The notes beneath the pieces are model-generated. The model was not told the DNA's origin. It made no database searches and was given only the letters and a program-made list of their open reading frames with translations. A stretch of 64,000 nucleotides of DNA from Candidatus Ventrousia excrementavium (GTDB lineage Bacteria > Bacillota > Clostridia > Oscillospirales > Butyricicoccaceae), in NCBI GenBank assembly GCA_018714845.1, contig DVMR01000035.1:19295-83294 (forward strand), in the 5' to 3' direction. Position numbers and translations under genes: made by a program. The stretch's first letter is position 1. Each line of letters begins with the position of its first letter. Shown one piece after another: positions 43,892 to 53,280 of this stretch.

Positions 43892-43978
43892 ATGAAAATT
43901 TCTTACTCCCGTTTCTTTGAAGGGGTTGTTTTTTTATCCGGCTGCCGCAGGCCGGGCGTTTGGCGTATCCCGAGGTGA
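43892..43978 (+). CDS. 28-codon leader ORF before ftsI
   Basis: The ORF starts MKISYSRFFEGVVFLSG and ends with an Arg-rich tail. The ATG at 43892 has a strong GGAGG eight bases upstream and the stop TGA (43976-43978) ends within the ftsI ribosome binding site, 4 bp before its TTG. This layout fits translational coupling or attenuation of ftsI. No similar protein is recalled. It could also be chance, but its ribosome site is better than that of ftsI. Confidence 0.4.
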   Translation: MKISYSRFFEGVVFLSGCRRPGVWRIPR

Positions 43979-43982
43979 TGTT

Positions 43983-46199
43983 TTGCAAAGAAAAGCGGAT
44001 AACAAGATGATCAGGCGCATGATAGTTGTTGCGTCTGTGTTGGGCGTAGTGTGTTTTGCATGTGTTGCTGTGCGGCTGTTTTACATGCAGGTCATCAACT
44101 TTGACTTTTATCAGGAAAAGGCGCTGTCGCAGCAGACGCGTGACAAAACGCTGACACCGGTGCGCGGAACGATTTACGACACCAATATGAAGCCGCTGGC
44201 CATCAGCGCATCAACGGAAATGGTCACGCTGGAAGCAACCAAAATCGAGGACGAGGAGCAGGGGCTGCTTATCGCTGAGACACTGTCCGAGCTGCTGGAT
44301 ATGGATTATGACGAGGTGCTGGGGCTGGTGCAGGAAAAAGCAACCTATGCAGTTGTCAAAAGAGGCGTTGAAAAAGAGGTTACTGACCAAATCCGCGAGT
44401 TCATCAGCGAAAATGACCTCAACTGCATTTACATGCAGCCTGATTCGACACGGTATTATCCGTTTGGCAACTTTTTGTCACACGTTCTTGGCTTTGTCGG
44501 AACCGATCAGCAGGGTCTGTCGGGTTTGGAAGCCTATTATGAGGATGAGCTTTCAGGCACGCCAGGGCGAGTCATCACGGCAACCAATGCCGCGGGCGAC
44601 GAAATGCCCTTTGCGTATGAAATGTATTACGACGCCGAGGACGGCAACAGTCTGGTACTGACCATTGACGAGGTCATTCAGCATTATCTGGAAAAGAACC
44701 TTGAGATGGCCCTTTACGACAACAATGTGCAGAACAAGGTGGCCGGCATCGTTATGGACGTCAACACCGGCGGCATTCTGGCCATGGCGACCAAGCCGGA
44801 CTTTGACCCCAACGAACCATTCACCATTGTCGACCCCGAAGACCAGGCGGCTGTTGACGCCCTGACAGGTGAGGAGCGTTCGGCAAAGCGCACAGAGGTC
44901 CTCAACGAGCAGTGGCGCAACAAGGCCATTTCTGATGCCTATGACCCCGGCTCAACCTTTAAGATTCTGACGACTGCCATGGCGCTGGAAGAAAAAACAG
45001 TATCGCTGGACAGTCGCTATTATTGCCCGGGTTATAAAACGGTCGGCAAGTGGAATATCAGCTGCTGGAAAGCGGGAGGCCATGGCTCGCAGAGCCTGCT
45101 TGAAGCCATCTGCAATTCCTGCAACCCCGCCTTCATCGAGATTGGCCAGTCCCTGGGCATCGAGACCTTCAGCCAGTACTTTGAAGCCTTTGGCCTGCGT
45201 CAGAAGACCGGTATTGACCTGCCGGGCGAGGCGCAGGGCATCTACTTTAACAATATGGACGCCACAGACCTTGCGGTCGCGTCCTTTGGCCAGAACTTTT
45301 CCATCACACCGCTGCAGCTCATTACGGCCGTGTCGGCGGTCGCCAACGGCGGCACGCTGCTTGAGCCCTATATCGTCAAAGAAGTCATTGACAGCGACGG
45401 CAACATCATTGAAAGCCACGACCGGACGGAGGTCCGTCAGGTCATTTCGAAAGAGACGTCAGCCCAGGTCAGCGACATGCTCGAGCAGGTCGTCAGCGTC
45501 GGCACCGGCAAAAACGCCTATGTCATGGGCTATCGCGTGGCCGGCAAGACCGGTACGTCTGAGAAAAAGGCCAAAGAGCTGGCCACCGGCGTCACAGGCC
45601 TGCGCATTTCGTCCTTTGTCGCTTTCGCGCCGGCAGATGACCCGCAGATTGCCGTGCTCGTTATGCTCGACGAGCCAAACGTATACCCGGTCACCGGCGG
45701 TATCACGGTTGCTCCGGTCATCCGGCGCATCATGGAAGATGTGTTGCCTTATCTTGAGGTCGAGCCGGTCTACACCGAAGAAGAGCTCGAGCAAAAGGAT
45801 GTCTCGGTCCCCGGCGTTGTGGGCTACGAACGCGCCCAGGCCGAGTCGACGCTCAAGCAAAACGGCATCAGCTACCGCGTTGAGGGAAGCGGCACGACCA
45901 TCACCGACCAGATTCCGGCCGCCGGCGCCGTTGTTTCGAGCAAGGCAGAGGTCATTTTGTACACCGATGGAGAAAAGCCCGACAAGCTGGTCACCGTGCC
46001 TGATCTGACGGGTATGTCGGTTGAAAATGCCCGCAGGACGCTGAGCAACCTTAATCTGTATATCCGTGCGACGGGCGCCGTCAACTCGAGTGGCGGCAAC
46101 GTTGTCGCCATTAAGCAGGACGTGGAGGCCGAGCAGAAGGTGGCCGTGGGCACCGTCATCACGGTCGACTTCAGCGACCTCGATCAACGGGCAGAGTAG
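43983..46199 (+). CDS. ftsI: penicillin-binding protein FtsI/SpoVD with two PASTA domains
   Basis: 738 residues. A membrane helix (about 13-33) is followed by a PBP dimerisation domain (TPVRGTIYD). The transpeptidase has the three motifs: S-T-F-K (Ser324 in DPGSTFK), SCN (Ser379) and KTGT (Lys522). Two PASTA domains follow (about 605-665 and 668-735). It cross-links septal peptidoglycan with FtsW. SpoVD of Bacillus has one PASTA and PbpB two, so the split between vegetative and spore roles is uncertain. The TTG at 43983 has GAGGTG five bases upstream; an in-frame ATG at 44007 is an alternative. Confidence 0.95.
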   Translation: MQRKADNKMIRRMIVVASVLGVVCFACVAVRLFYMQVINFDFYQEKALSQQTRDKTLTPVRGTIYDTNMKPLAISASTEMVTLEATKIEDEEQGLLIAETLSELLDMDYDEVLGLVQEKATYAVVKRGVEKEVTDQIREFISENDLNCIYMQPDSTRYYPFGNFLSHVLGFVGTDQQGLSGLEAYYEDELSGTPGRVITATNAAGDEMPFAYEMYYDAEDGNSLVLTIDEVIQHYLEKNLEMALYDNNVQNKVAGIVMDVNTGGILAMATKPDFDPNEPFTIVDPEDQAAVDALTGEERSAKRTEVLNEQWRNKAISDAYDPGSTFKILTTAMALEEKTVSLDSRYYCPGYKTVGKWNISCWKAGGHGSQSLLEAICNSCNPAFIEIGQSLGIETFSQYFEAFGLRQKTGIDLPGEAQGIYFNNMDATDLAVASFGQNFSITPLQLITAVSAVANGGTLLEPYIVKEVIDSDGNIIESHDRTEVRQVISKETSAQVSDMLEQVVSVGTGKNAYVMGYRVAGKTGTSEKKAKELATGVTGLRISSFVAFAPADDPQIAVLVMLDEPNVYPVTGGITVAPVIRRIMEDVLPYLEVEPVYTEEELEQKDVSVPGVVGYERAQAESTLKQNGISYRVEGSGTTITDQIPAAGAVVSSKAEVILYTDGEKPDKLVTVPDLTGMSVENARRTLSNLNLYIRATGAVNSSGGNVVAIKQDVEAEQKVAVGTVITVDFSDLDQRAE

Positions 46200-46220
46200 C
46201 ATCTGCCGGAAGGAGGACCC

Positions 46221-47666
46221 ATGAAGCTGTCAGAACTGCTCAAGGATACGCCCCACACCCTGATCGGGTGTGACGGCGGGCTCGAAATCACCGGCATCTG
46301 CCGCGATTCGCGCCGCGCCGCGCCGGGCAGTGTATTTGTTGCCATTCGCGGTTATCAGGCCGACGGGCACAGGTTTGTGCCCGAGGCCATGGCGGCCGGC
46401 TGCGCTGCAGCTGTCGTCGAAACACCGCCGGATGACAAAGGCCCGTACATCGTCGTGCCGGACAGCCGCCGCGCGCTGGCTACGCTGGCCAACACCTTTT
46501 TCGGCTACCCGGCGCAGAGCATGAAGCTGGTCGGCGTCACCGGGACCAACGGCAAAACAACGACAACCCATTTGCTCAAGGGCCTGATCGAGCAGTGCAC
46601 CGGCCAAAAAGTCGGTCTGATTGGCACAAATCATATTTTGTTCGGCGACGAAGTCATCCCCGCCGAACGCACGACGCCTGAATCTTACGAGCTGTTTCGT
46701 CTGCTCGGCGCTATGCGCGACGCTGGTTGCGCCTGGGTTGTGATGGAAGTTTCATCCCATTCGCTCGCGCTTGACCGTGTGTATGGCCTGCATTTCGCCG
46801 CAGCGGCCTTTACCAATCTGACCCGCGACCATCTGGACTTCCACGGCACCATGGAAGCCTATGCGCAGGCAAAGAGCAAGCTGTTTACCCGATGCGATGC
46901 CGCAGTGCTCAATGCAGACGACCCGTGGCACAAGGTGATGCGCGAGGCGGCACAGTGCCCCTGCACCACCTATTCAGCCCAGTCGGACAGCGCGGACCTT
47001 GTGGCAAAAAATATCCGGCTCATGGCTGACCATGTTGAGTTTGAGGCAGTCACCACGGGGAATATCGGCCGCGTGCGCCTGGCCATACCGGGCATGTTCT
47101 CGGTTTACAACGCCCTGTGTGCTGTCGGCGTCGGACTGGCGCTCGGCTTTGATTTTCAGCAGGTGGTCGCCGCCATGCGGAACCTGCACGGCGTTACGGG
47201 CCGCATTGAGGTCGTGCCCACAAACACGGATTACACTGTCATAATCGATTACGCGCATTCTCCGGATGGAATGGAAAATGTGCTGCGTGCAGTACGCGGT
47301 TTTGCGCAAAACCGGGTCATTGCGCTGTTTGGCTGCGGCGGCAACCGCGATAAAACCAAACGCCCCATTATGGGAAAGACGGGCGGAGACTTGGCTGATG
47401 TATGCGTTGTAACCACCGACAACCCGCGCGACGAGGACCCGCAGAGCATCATCGACGACATTCTGCCCGGCATGAAAGGCTGTCCGGCTGAAGTTCATGT
47501 TGTGGTCGACCGCCGCGAGGCGATTCGTTATGCGCTCGATCTGGCGCAGCCGGGCGATGTGGTGGTGCTGATGGGCAAGGGGCATGAGACCTATCAGGAA
47601 GTCCGGGGCGTTAAGCTGCATCTGGACGAGCGAGAGGAAATCGCCGCCTATTTTGAGGGCAAGTAA
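46221..47666 (+). CDS. murE: UDP-MurNAc-tripeptide synthetase, meso-DAP type
   Basis: 481 residues. ATP-binding GTNGKTTTTH and the DNPR motif (TTDNPRDEDP) are present. DNPR marks enzymes that add meso-diaminopimelate rather than lysine, so the cell wall is DAP-type. The ATG at 46221 has AAGGAGG upstream. murF, which usually follows, is not here. Confidence 0.98.
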   Translation: MKLSELLKDTPHTLIGCDGGLEITGICRDSRRAAPGSVFVAIRGYQADGHRFVPEAMAAGCAAAVVETPPDDKGPYIVVPDSRRALATLANTFFGYPAQSMKLVGVTGTNGKTTTTHLLKGLIEQCTGQKVGLIGTNHILFGDEVIPAERTTPESYELFRLLGAMRDAGCAWVVMEVSSHSLALDRVYGLHFAAAAFTNLTRDHLDFHGTMEAYAQAKSKLFTRCDAAVLNADDPWHKVMREAAQCPCTTYSAQSDSADLVAKNIRLMADHVEFEAVTTGNIGRVRLAIPGMFSVYNALCAVGVGLALGFDFQQVVAAMRNLHGVTGRIEVVPTNTDYTVIIDYAHSPDGMENVLRAVRGFAQNRVIALFGCGGNRDKTKRPIMGKTGGDLADVCVVTTDNPRDEDPQSIIDDILPGMKGCPAEVHVVVDRREAIRYALDLAQPGDVVVLMGKGHETYQEVRGVKLHLDEREEIAAYFEGK

Positions 47667-47698
47667 GCAGGCGCTGTCCTGTAACCGGGGGGATCAAC

Positions 47699-48679
47699 AT
47701 GAACAATCCGATGACTGTCATGCTGGTGACGGGAGCAGTCGCTTTCGCCGTGGCTGCCACCGCAGGACCGGCCATCATCAAAACCCTGCGCCGTCTCAAG
47801 TTCGGGCAGAAAATTCTTGAAGACGGCCCCACCTGGCACATGAACAAGCAGAATACGCCGACCATGGGCGGTTTTATCTTCATCCTGGGTATGGCTGTCG
47901 CCATTGCAGTGGCGCTGCTTTTCAACGGGCTGACAGACCCGCGGCCGCTCTATATGCTGGGACTTAGCCTGGTTTTCGGCGCCATTGGCTTTATCGATGA
48001 CTATACAAAGGTCAAGAAAAAGCGCAACAAAGGTCTGACTGCCATGCAGAAGCTGCTGCTGCAGATTGCGGCGGCTGCCCTGTTTTTATCTGTCCTGCGC
48101 CTGCAGGACTATCTGACACCCCATCTGGTCGTGCCCTTTGTCGGGGCTGTGTTTGAGCTGCCGTGGGGTGTTTATCTGCTCTTTTCCATTTTTGTCATTG
48201 TCGGCGCTGTCAACGCCGTCAATCTGACGGACGGCATCGACGGCCTGTGCGGGTCGGTGACCGCCGTGGTAGCGCTGTATTTCTGCGCCGTTTTTTACGG
48301 CGCGGGCCTTGCGGCACCGTCCGGCTTTTCGGCTGCACTGCTCGGTGGACTGCTGGGCTTTCTGCTGTATAATCACTACCCCGCGCGCGTCTTTATGGGC
48401 GACACCGGCTCGCTGTACCTCGGCGGCGCTGTATGCGCCATGGCCTTTGTCTATGATATGCCGCTCATTCTGGTCCCCGTGGGGCTCATTTATATCATCG
48501 AAACGCTGTCTGATATCTTGCAGGTTGGATATTACAAAATCTCAGGCGGCAAGCGCATTTTCAAAATGGCACCCATTCATCATCACTTTGAAAAATGCGG
48601 TTGGAGCGAGCGGAAAATCGTCGCTGTATTTACTGCGATTACAGCGCTCTGTTGTGCCTTGACTTTGCTTTTTGCCTGA
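47699..48679 (+). CDS. mraY: phospho-MurNAc-pentapeptide transferase
   Basis: 326 residues with about ten membrane helices. Catalytic motifs GFIDDYTK, NLTDGIDGL and APIHHHFE are complete. It makes lipid I on the inner face of the membrane. The ATG at 47699 follows GGGGGGAT. It lies directly after murE. Confidence 0.98.
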   Translation: MNNPMTVMLVTGAVAFAVAATAGPAIIKTLRRLKFGQKILEDGPTWHMNKQNTPTMGGFIFILGMAVAIAVALLFNGLTDPRPLYMLGLSLVFGAIGFIDDYTKVKKKRNKGLTAMQKLLLQIAAAALFLSVLRLQDYLTPHLVVPFVGAVFELPWGVYLLFSIFVIVGAVNAVNLTDGIDGLCGSVTAVVALYFCAVFYGAGLAAPSGFSAALLGGLLGFLLYNHYPARVFMGDTGSLYLGGAVCAMAFVYDMPLILVPVGLIYIIETLSDILQVGYYKISGGKRIFKMAPIHHHFEKCGWSERKIVAVFTAITALCCALTLLFA

Positions 48680-49958
48680 TTTCCGGACGGAGGTGACCAA
48701 AACGAACAAGTCAAACCGACAAACGGCTCCCCGTCCCGCGGGGAATACACGGCGCGTCCGGCGTCCGGCCCAGGGTCCCATTATGATGCCGCCCCGCGAC
48801 CTGTCTCAGCTGCCAACACGCGAAGTGGAGCAGGAGACAAAGCCCAGGCTTGCGGGAATTGACGCCCCCTTTACTGTTCTCGTTCTTCTGCTGCTTGTCA
48901 TTGGACTGGTCGCTTTGTTTTCAGCCAGTTACACCGACGCCTATTACAACATGGATGGAAACTCATTCCATTATATCATCCGGCAGGGACTTTTCGCCGT
49001 CGTGGGCATTGTGGCCATGTTCATCGTTTCGCGTATGAACTACCACAAGTTCCACTATCTCGCCATTCCCGCCATGATTGGCAGTGCGTTGCTGCTGGCG
49101 ACACGCTTTTTCCTGGGGTCTATCTGGGAGACGCATAATGACGCGACGCGCTGGATCGATCTGGGATTTACCGAGTTCCAGCCCTCTGAGATTGCAAAGC
49201 TCGCCGTCATCGTGTGCTTTGCCAGTATGATGTCCATTTACGGACCAAAAAAGATGCACACGTTCCGTTATGGCATCGCGCCTTATGTCCTGATGCTCGG
49301 AGCGCTATGTGGGTTAATCTATTCGCAGCCGCACTTTTCGGCCATTGTCATCATTCTCGGCATTGGCGCTGTCATGATGTTTGTCGGCGGTGCTAATCTG
49401 TTTTGGCTGGGGTTGGGCGGCGGCTCGGCCGCTGTCGGCCTGATTGCCATAATGATGACCGTGGGCCATTCGAGCGCCCGGTTGCAGGTCTGGCTCAATC
49501 CCTATATTGACCCGCAGGGCAAAGGCTATCAGGCCATTCAGTCCTTTCTGGCCATAGGCTCTGGCGGCCTCTGGGGCGTCGGCCTGGGACAGAGCCGTCA
49601 AAAACATCTGTTTCTGCCCGAAGCGCCCAATGACTTTATCTTTTCGGTCTGGTGTGAAGAGATGGGCTTGGTCGGCGCTGTTCTGGTCATCGTGCTTTTT
49701 GCCGCTCTTATCATGCGCGGCTATTACATCGCCATGCGGGCAGGGGATAAGTTTGGCACACTGCTGGCAGTCGGCGTAACGACGCAGATTGCGCTGCAGA
49801 CCATCATCAACCTGTTTGTCGTTACAGGACTTGCCCCGGTCACCGGAGCGTCACTGCCCTTTTTCAGCTACGGCGGCACGTCGCTGATGATGCTGCTGGC
49901 CGAGGTGGGAATTGTGCTGTCGGTGTCCCGGCGAATACCAGCGCCCAGACAAGGATAG
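48672..49958 (+). CDS. ftsW: FtsW/SpoVE-type SEDS peptidoglycan polymerase
   Basis: 428 residues by the longest frame. An Arg/Pro-rich tail (1-45) precedes ten membrane helices with family motifs (GSALLLATRF; FTEFQPSEIAKL; GYQAIQSFLAIGSGGLWGVGLGQS in parts; PFFSYGGTS). The start is unclear. The TTG at 48672 overlaps mraY by 8 bp without a clear ribosome site. GGAGG at 48690-48694 would serve an ACG eight bases on, and the first in-frame ATGs lie near 48782. It partners with the FtsI protein. murD, usually before it, is missing. Confidence 0.93.
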   Translation: MPDFRTEVTKTNKSNRQTAPRPAGNTRRVRRPAQGPIMMPPRDLSQLPTREVEQETKPRLAGIDAPFTVLVLLLLVIGLVALFSASYTDAYYNMDGNSFHYIIRQGLFAVVGIVAMFIVSRMNYHKFHYLAIPAMIGSALLLATRFFLGSIWETHNDATRWIDLGFTEFQPSEIAKLAVIVCFASMMSIYGPKKMHTFRYGIAPYVLMLGALCGLIYSQPHFSAIVIILGIGAVMMFVGGANLFWLGLGGGSAAVGLIAIMMTVGHSSARLQVWLNPYIDPQGKGYQAIQSFLAIGSGGLWGVGLGQSRQKHLFLPEAPNDFIFSVWCEEMGLVGAVLVIVLFAALIMRGYYIAMRAGDKFGTLLAVGVTTQIALQTIINLFVVTGLAPVTGASLPFFSYGGTSLMMLLAEVGIVLSVSRRIPAPRQG

Positions 49959-49967
49959 GTGAAAGCG

Positions 49968-51074
49968 ATGAAAGTCATATTCTGCGGCGGAGGCACGGCT
50001 GGGCATGTCAATCCGGCCCTTGCCGCGGCCGATTACTTTAAAAAACAGGAAGACTGTGAGATCTGGTTTTCAGGTGCGAAGGGCGGCATTGAGGAAAAGC
50101 TGGTCAGCCGTGCCGGCTATGAGCTGTTCGCCTTTCCGCTGGCGGGTATGTCGCGCAGCCTGAGCTTTTCCGGCCTGCGTCAAAACCTGCGGGCAGGGCA
50201 GAACGCTGTCACAGCAGTGCGGGAAGCCAAAAAAATCCTGAAAAAGGTACAGCCTGACGTCGTCATCGGCACGGGCGGCTATGCCAGCTACCCCATGGTG
50301 GCCGCGGCTCAGCAGCTCGGCATCAAAACAGCGCTGCTCGAGGTCAATGCCGTGCCGGGAATGGTCGTTCGCCGGCTGAGCCATCGCGCTGACTGCGTAA
50401 TGCTCGGGTTTGAAGAAACAGCCGCGCAGGTGCGCGCCAAGCGCATGGTTTTTACCGGCAGCCCGGTGCGCGAGGAAATCGTGCACTGCCGGGATGCTGA
50501 ATACAGTCCGATTTTTGCGCATAAGCGCCCCATGATTCTTTCGTTCTGGGGGTCGGTCGGCGCGCTGTATATGAACAAAAAAATGGTCGACTTTATCGTG
50601 CGCACAGCGCGCGAGGGCGAGTTCAATCTGCTGCATGCCGCGGGCGCCAGCAATTTTAAATGGATGCCTGACGAAATCAGGGAGAAAGGCTGTGACCTGG
50701 CACAGGCCGACAATGTAGACCTGCGGGAATATATTTTCGAGATGGATAAGGCCATGGCGCAGGCTGATCTGATTATCTGCCGCGCTGGGGCCAGCACGCT
50801 GGCTGAGGTCTGCTGCGCCGGCCTGCCGTCCATTATCGTGCCGTCCCCCTATGTGACGGGCAACCACCAGGAAAAGAACGCCCGCCTGCTCGAGAGAGCG
50901 GGAGCGGCCGTGGTCATCACGGAAGGGGAGTGCACCGGCGACAAACTGTACGAGACGGCACAGACTCTGCTGCGCAACCCGGACCGGCTCAGGCAGATGG
51001 GCGAGTGCGCAGCCAAGCGTGCACGTCCCGATGCGCTCAAGCGTATTTATGATGCGATTAAGGGCATTTTATAG
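49968..51074 (+). CDS. murG: MurG, lipid II-forming GlcNAc transferase
   Basis: 368 residues. GGGTAGHVNPALA, DVVIGTGGYASYP and RAGASTLAE, the nucleotide-sugar motifs, are present. It adds GlcNAc to lipid I. The ATG at 49968 has AGGTG upstream; a GTG three codons earlier overlaps that site. Confidence 0.97.
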   Translation: MKVIFCGGGTAGHVNPALAAADYFKKQEDCEIWFSGAKGGIEEKLVSRAGYELFAFPLAGMSRSLSFSGLRQNLRAGQNAVTAVREAKKILKKVQPDVVIGTGGYASYPMVAAAQQLGIKTALLEVNAVPGMVVRRLSHRADCVMLGFEETAAQVRAKRMVFTGSPVREEIVHCRDAEYSPIFAHKRPMILSFWGSVGALYMNKKMVDFIVRTAREGEFNLLHAAGASNFKWMPDEIREKGCDLAQADNVDLREYIFEMDKAMAQADLIICRAGASTLAEVCCAGLPSIIVPSPYVTGNHQEKNARLLERAGAAVVITEGECTGDKLYETAQTLLRNPDRLRQMGECAAKRARPDALKRIYDAIKGIL

Positions 51075-51100
51075 ACAAAAGCAAGACAATCACCTCTCGC

Positions 51101-51122
51101 CGTCATACGGCATAGTATGGCG
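51101..51122 (+). other. stem-loop in the murG-murA gap
   Basis: The 8-bp stem CGTCATAC / GTATGGCG (51101-51108, 51115-51122; one G-T pair) has a 6-base loop, in a 117-bp gap where most neighbours abut. No T-run follows. It may be a leader structure for murA. Confidence 0.35.
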
Positions 51123-51191
51123 TGAGACAAGAGGGGGGCGGCAAGTCGGCAAAAGGTCTGCCCCTGTCATCCGCGCGAGAGGAGAAATAGC

Positions 51192-52442
51192 ATGAGTATG
51201 CTCGTTATCAACGGCGGACGGGCGCTCGCCGGTACCGTCGCGGTCAGCGGCGCAAAAAACAGCGTCCTGCCGATTTTAGCGGCCACAGTGGTCAACGCAG
51301 GCCGCAATGTTTTACATAATTGTCCCGACCTTCGCGATGTACAGTCGGCCATCAAGATTTTGCGGCACCTGGGCTGTAAGGTCACGCGTGAGGGGCAGAC
51401 TGTCACCGTCGACTCTTCGGTCATCGAGCGGTGGGACGTGCCCGATGACCTGATGCGCGAAATGCGCTCGTCGGTCATTTTTCTGGGGCCCATCATCGCC
51501 CGCTGCGGCCGCGCCCGGCTGACAACGCCCGGCGGGTGCGAGCTGGGGCCGCGCCCCATTGACCTGCATCTTGACGCTCTGCGGCGGCTGGGCGTGCACA
51601 TTGAAGAGCGCGGGGGAGAAATCCTGTGTGAAGCGGGCAAAATGGAAGGGCGGGACATCATCCTGTCCTTCCCCAGCGTAGGGGCGACGGAAAACACCAT
51701 GCTGGCCGCGACGGCGTGCGCCGGCGTCACCCGCATCATCAACGCTGCGCGAGAGCCTGAGATTGCAGACTTGCAGGAATTTTTGCAGAAAACCGGAGCC
51801 AACATCACGGGTGCCGGCGGATCAGAGATCTCTATTGTCGGCGGAAACACACGCCGGGACACCGAGCACCGCATCATGCCGGACCGCATCGAGGCGGCAA
51901 CGTATTTGTGCGCCGCAGCCGCCTGCGGCGGCGACGTCACTTTGCGCGAATGCGAGCCTGAGCACGTCGGCACCATCACCAGTGCCTTGAGTGAGGGCGG
52001 GTGCGAGATCAGCGTGGCCGGACGCAGCATCCGTTTGCGCGCAGAGCGTCCGCTGCGGGCAATGCCGCCTGTGCGCACCATGCCTTATCCCGGATTCCCC
52101 ACTGATGCGCAGGCGCAGATGATGGCAGTCGCTTGTACGGCACGGGGTACTACGATTTTTCTGGAGAATATTTTTGAAAACCGATACCGCCATGTGGGCG
52201 AGCTGATGCGAATGGGTGCTCACATCAAGGTATCTGGCCGTGTGGCTGTCGTCGACGGCGGAGCGCCGCTGCACGGGGCCATGGTTCAGGCCACTGACCT
52301 GCGGGGCGGGGCCGCGCTGGTCATCGCCGCGCTGGCGGCCCATGGTGAGAGCCGTGTTGGCGAGATTCACCATATCGACCGGGGCTATGAACACATCGAA
52401 ACGGTGCTGTCGGCCCTGGGGGCTGATATCCGCCGCGAATAA
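51192..52442 (+). CDS. murA: UDP-GlcNAc enolpyruvyl transferase MurA
   Basis: 416 residues. KNSVLPILAA, the catalytic Cys in GGCELGPRPIDLH (site of fosfomycin attack) and YPGFPTDAQAQMMA are typical. It makes the first committed precursor of peptidoglycan. The ATG at 51192 has GAGGAG upstream. Confidence 0.98.
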   Translation: MSMLVINGGRALAGTVAVSGAKNSVLPILAATVVNAGRNVLHNCPDLRDVQSAIKILRHLGCKVTREGQTVTVDSSVIERWDVPDDLMREMRSSVIFLGPIIARCGRARLTTPGGCELGPRPIDLHLDALRRLGVHIEERGGEILCEAGKMEGRDIILSFPSVGATENTMLAATACAGVTRIINAAREPEIADLQEFLQKTGANITGAGGSEISIVGGNTRRDTEHRIMPDRIEAATYLCAAAACGGDVTLRECEPEHVGTITSALSEGGCEISVAGRSIRLRAERPLRAMPPVRTMPYPGFPTDAQAQMMAVACTARGTTIFLENIFENRYRHVGELMRMGAHIKVSGRVAVVDGGAPLHGAMVQATDLRGGAALVIAALAAHGESRVGEIHHIDRGYEHIETVLSALGADIRRE

Positions 52443-52472
52443 ACTGACAAAATGCAGGAATGAAGAAATACT

Positions 52473-53243
52473 ATGAGCAAAAACGCTGCACAAAAGCGGA
52501 ATAGCAGACGTCGCCGGCGGCGGCGCGGATCGAGCGTCTTTGTGACGCTTTTGTGCATCGTGCTCATAATGGCGGCCGTGCTGGCGGCCATGACTATTTT
52601 TTTTAAGGTGCGCACCGTTACTGTCACTGGTGAGAGTCGATACTCACAGGACGAAATTGTCGCGGCATCGGGAATTGAGCCGGGGCAGAATATGTTCATG
52701 CTCAACAAGTTTGCCGCCATCAGCCGCATCTTCGCCGAATGCCCCTACCTTGACGAGATTGTCATGCGCCGCCGCCTGCCTGACGAAATGGAAATTATCA
52801 TTACGGAATGTGTGCCGGTGGCAGCTATTCAGACTGCCCAGGGCTATTATATCATTGACACTGACTGCAAGCTGCTGGAACTGACCGATGCAAACGGGGC
52901 GGCCCAGTACTGCCTGGTCACAGGTGTAGAGCTGACAGACCCTGAAGTTGGAAAAAATGCTAATTTTACCCAGAGTGAAAAGCAAAAACCACTGCAAACC
53001 ATATTGAATACCGCGCAAATAAATGATATACTGGATGAGATCAAGGAAATTGATCTGGAAAAAATCTTTGAGATCGAACTTTCATACGCCGACCGCTTTA
53101 CAGTGCAGCTGGGTACGGTGGAAGATCTTGAGAAAAAAGTGCGTTTCCTCGGCGTCTGTATATCAGAGTTGGGGCCTGAGGAGCGAGGAATCATTGATGT
53201 TTCTGACCCGCAGACTGCGCGGTTCAGACCCTATAAACAGTGA
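52473..53243 (+). CDS. ftsQ: cell division protein FtsQ/DivIB
   Basis: 256 residues. A very basic tail (RRRRRRGS) leads into one membrane helix (about 22-45) and a POTRA domain (VRTVTVTGESRYSQDEIVAASGI, then LPDEMEIIITE). It forms the FtsQ-L-B/DivIC complex. The ribosome binding site is weak (AGGAATGAAG). It stands in the expected position before ftsZ. Confidence 0.93.
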   Translation: MSKNAAQKRNSRRRRRRRGSSVFVTLLCIVLIMAAVLAAMTIFFKVRTVTVTGESRYSQDEIVAASGIEPGQNMFMLNKFAAISRIFAECPYLDEIVMRRRLPDEMEIIITECVPVAAIQTAQGYYIIDTDCKLLELTDANGAAQYCLVTGVELTDPEVGKNANFTQSEKQKPLQTILNTAQINDILDEIKEIDLEKIFEIELSYADRFTVQLGTVEDLEKKVRFLGVCISELGPEERGIIDVSDPQTARFRPYKQ

Positions 53244-53280
53244 AAAATAAAAGAAGTTTACGATATACCGGGAGGGCATT

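Noticed and set aside
51075..51191. Small gene between murG and murA
   Set aside because: No frame with a start and ribosome site; only an 8-bp stem-loop was found.
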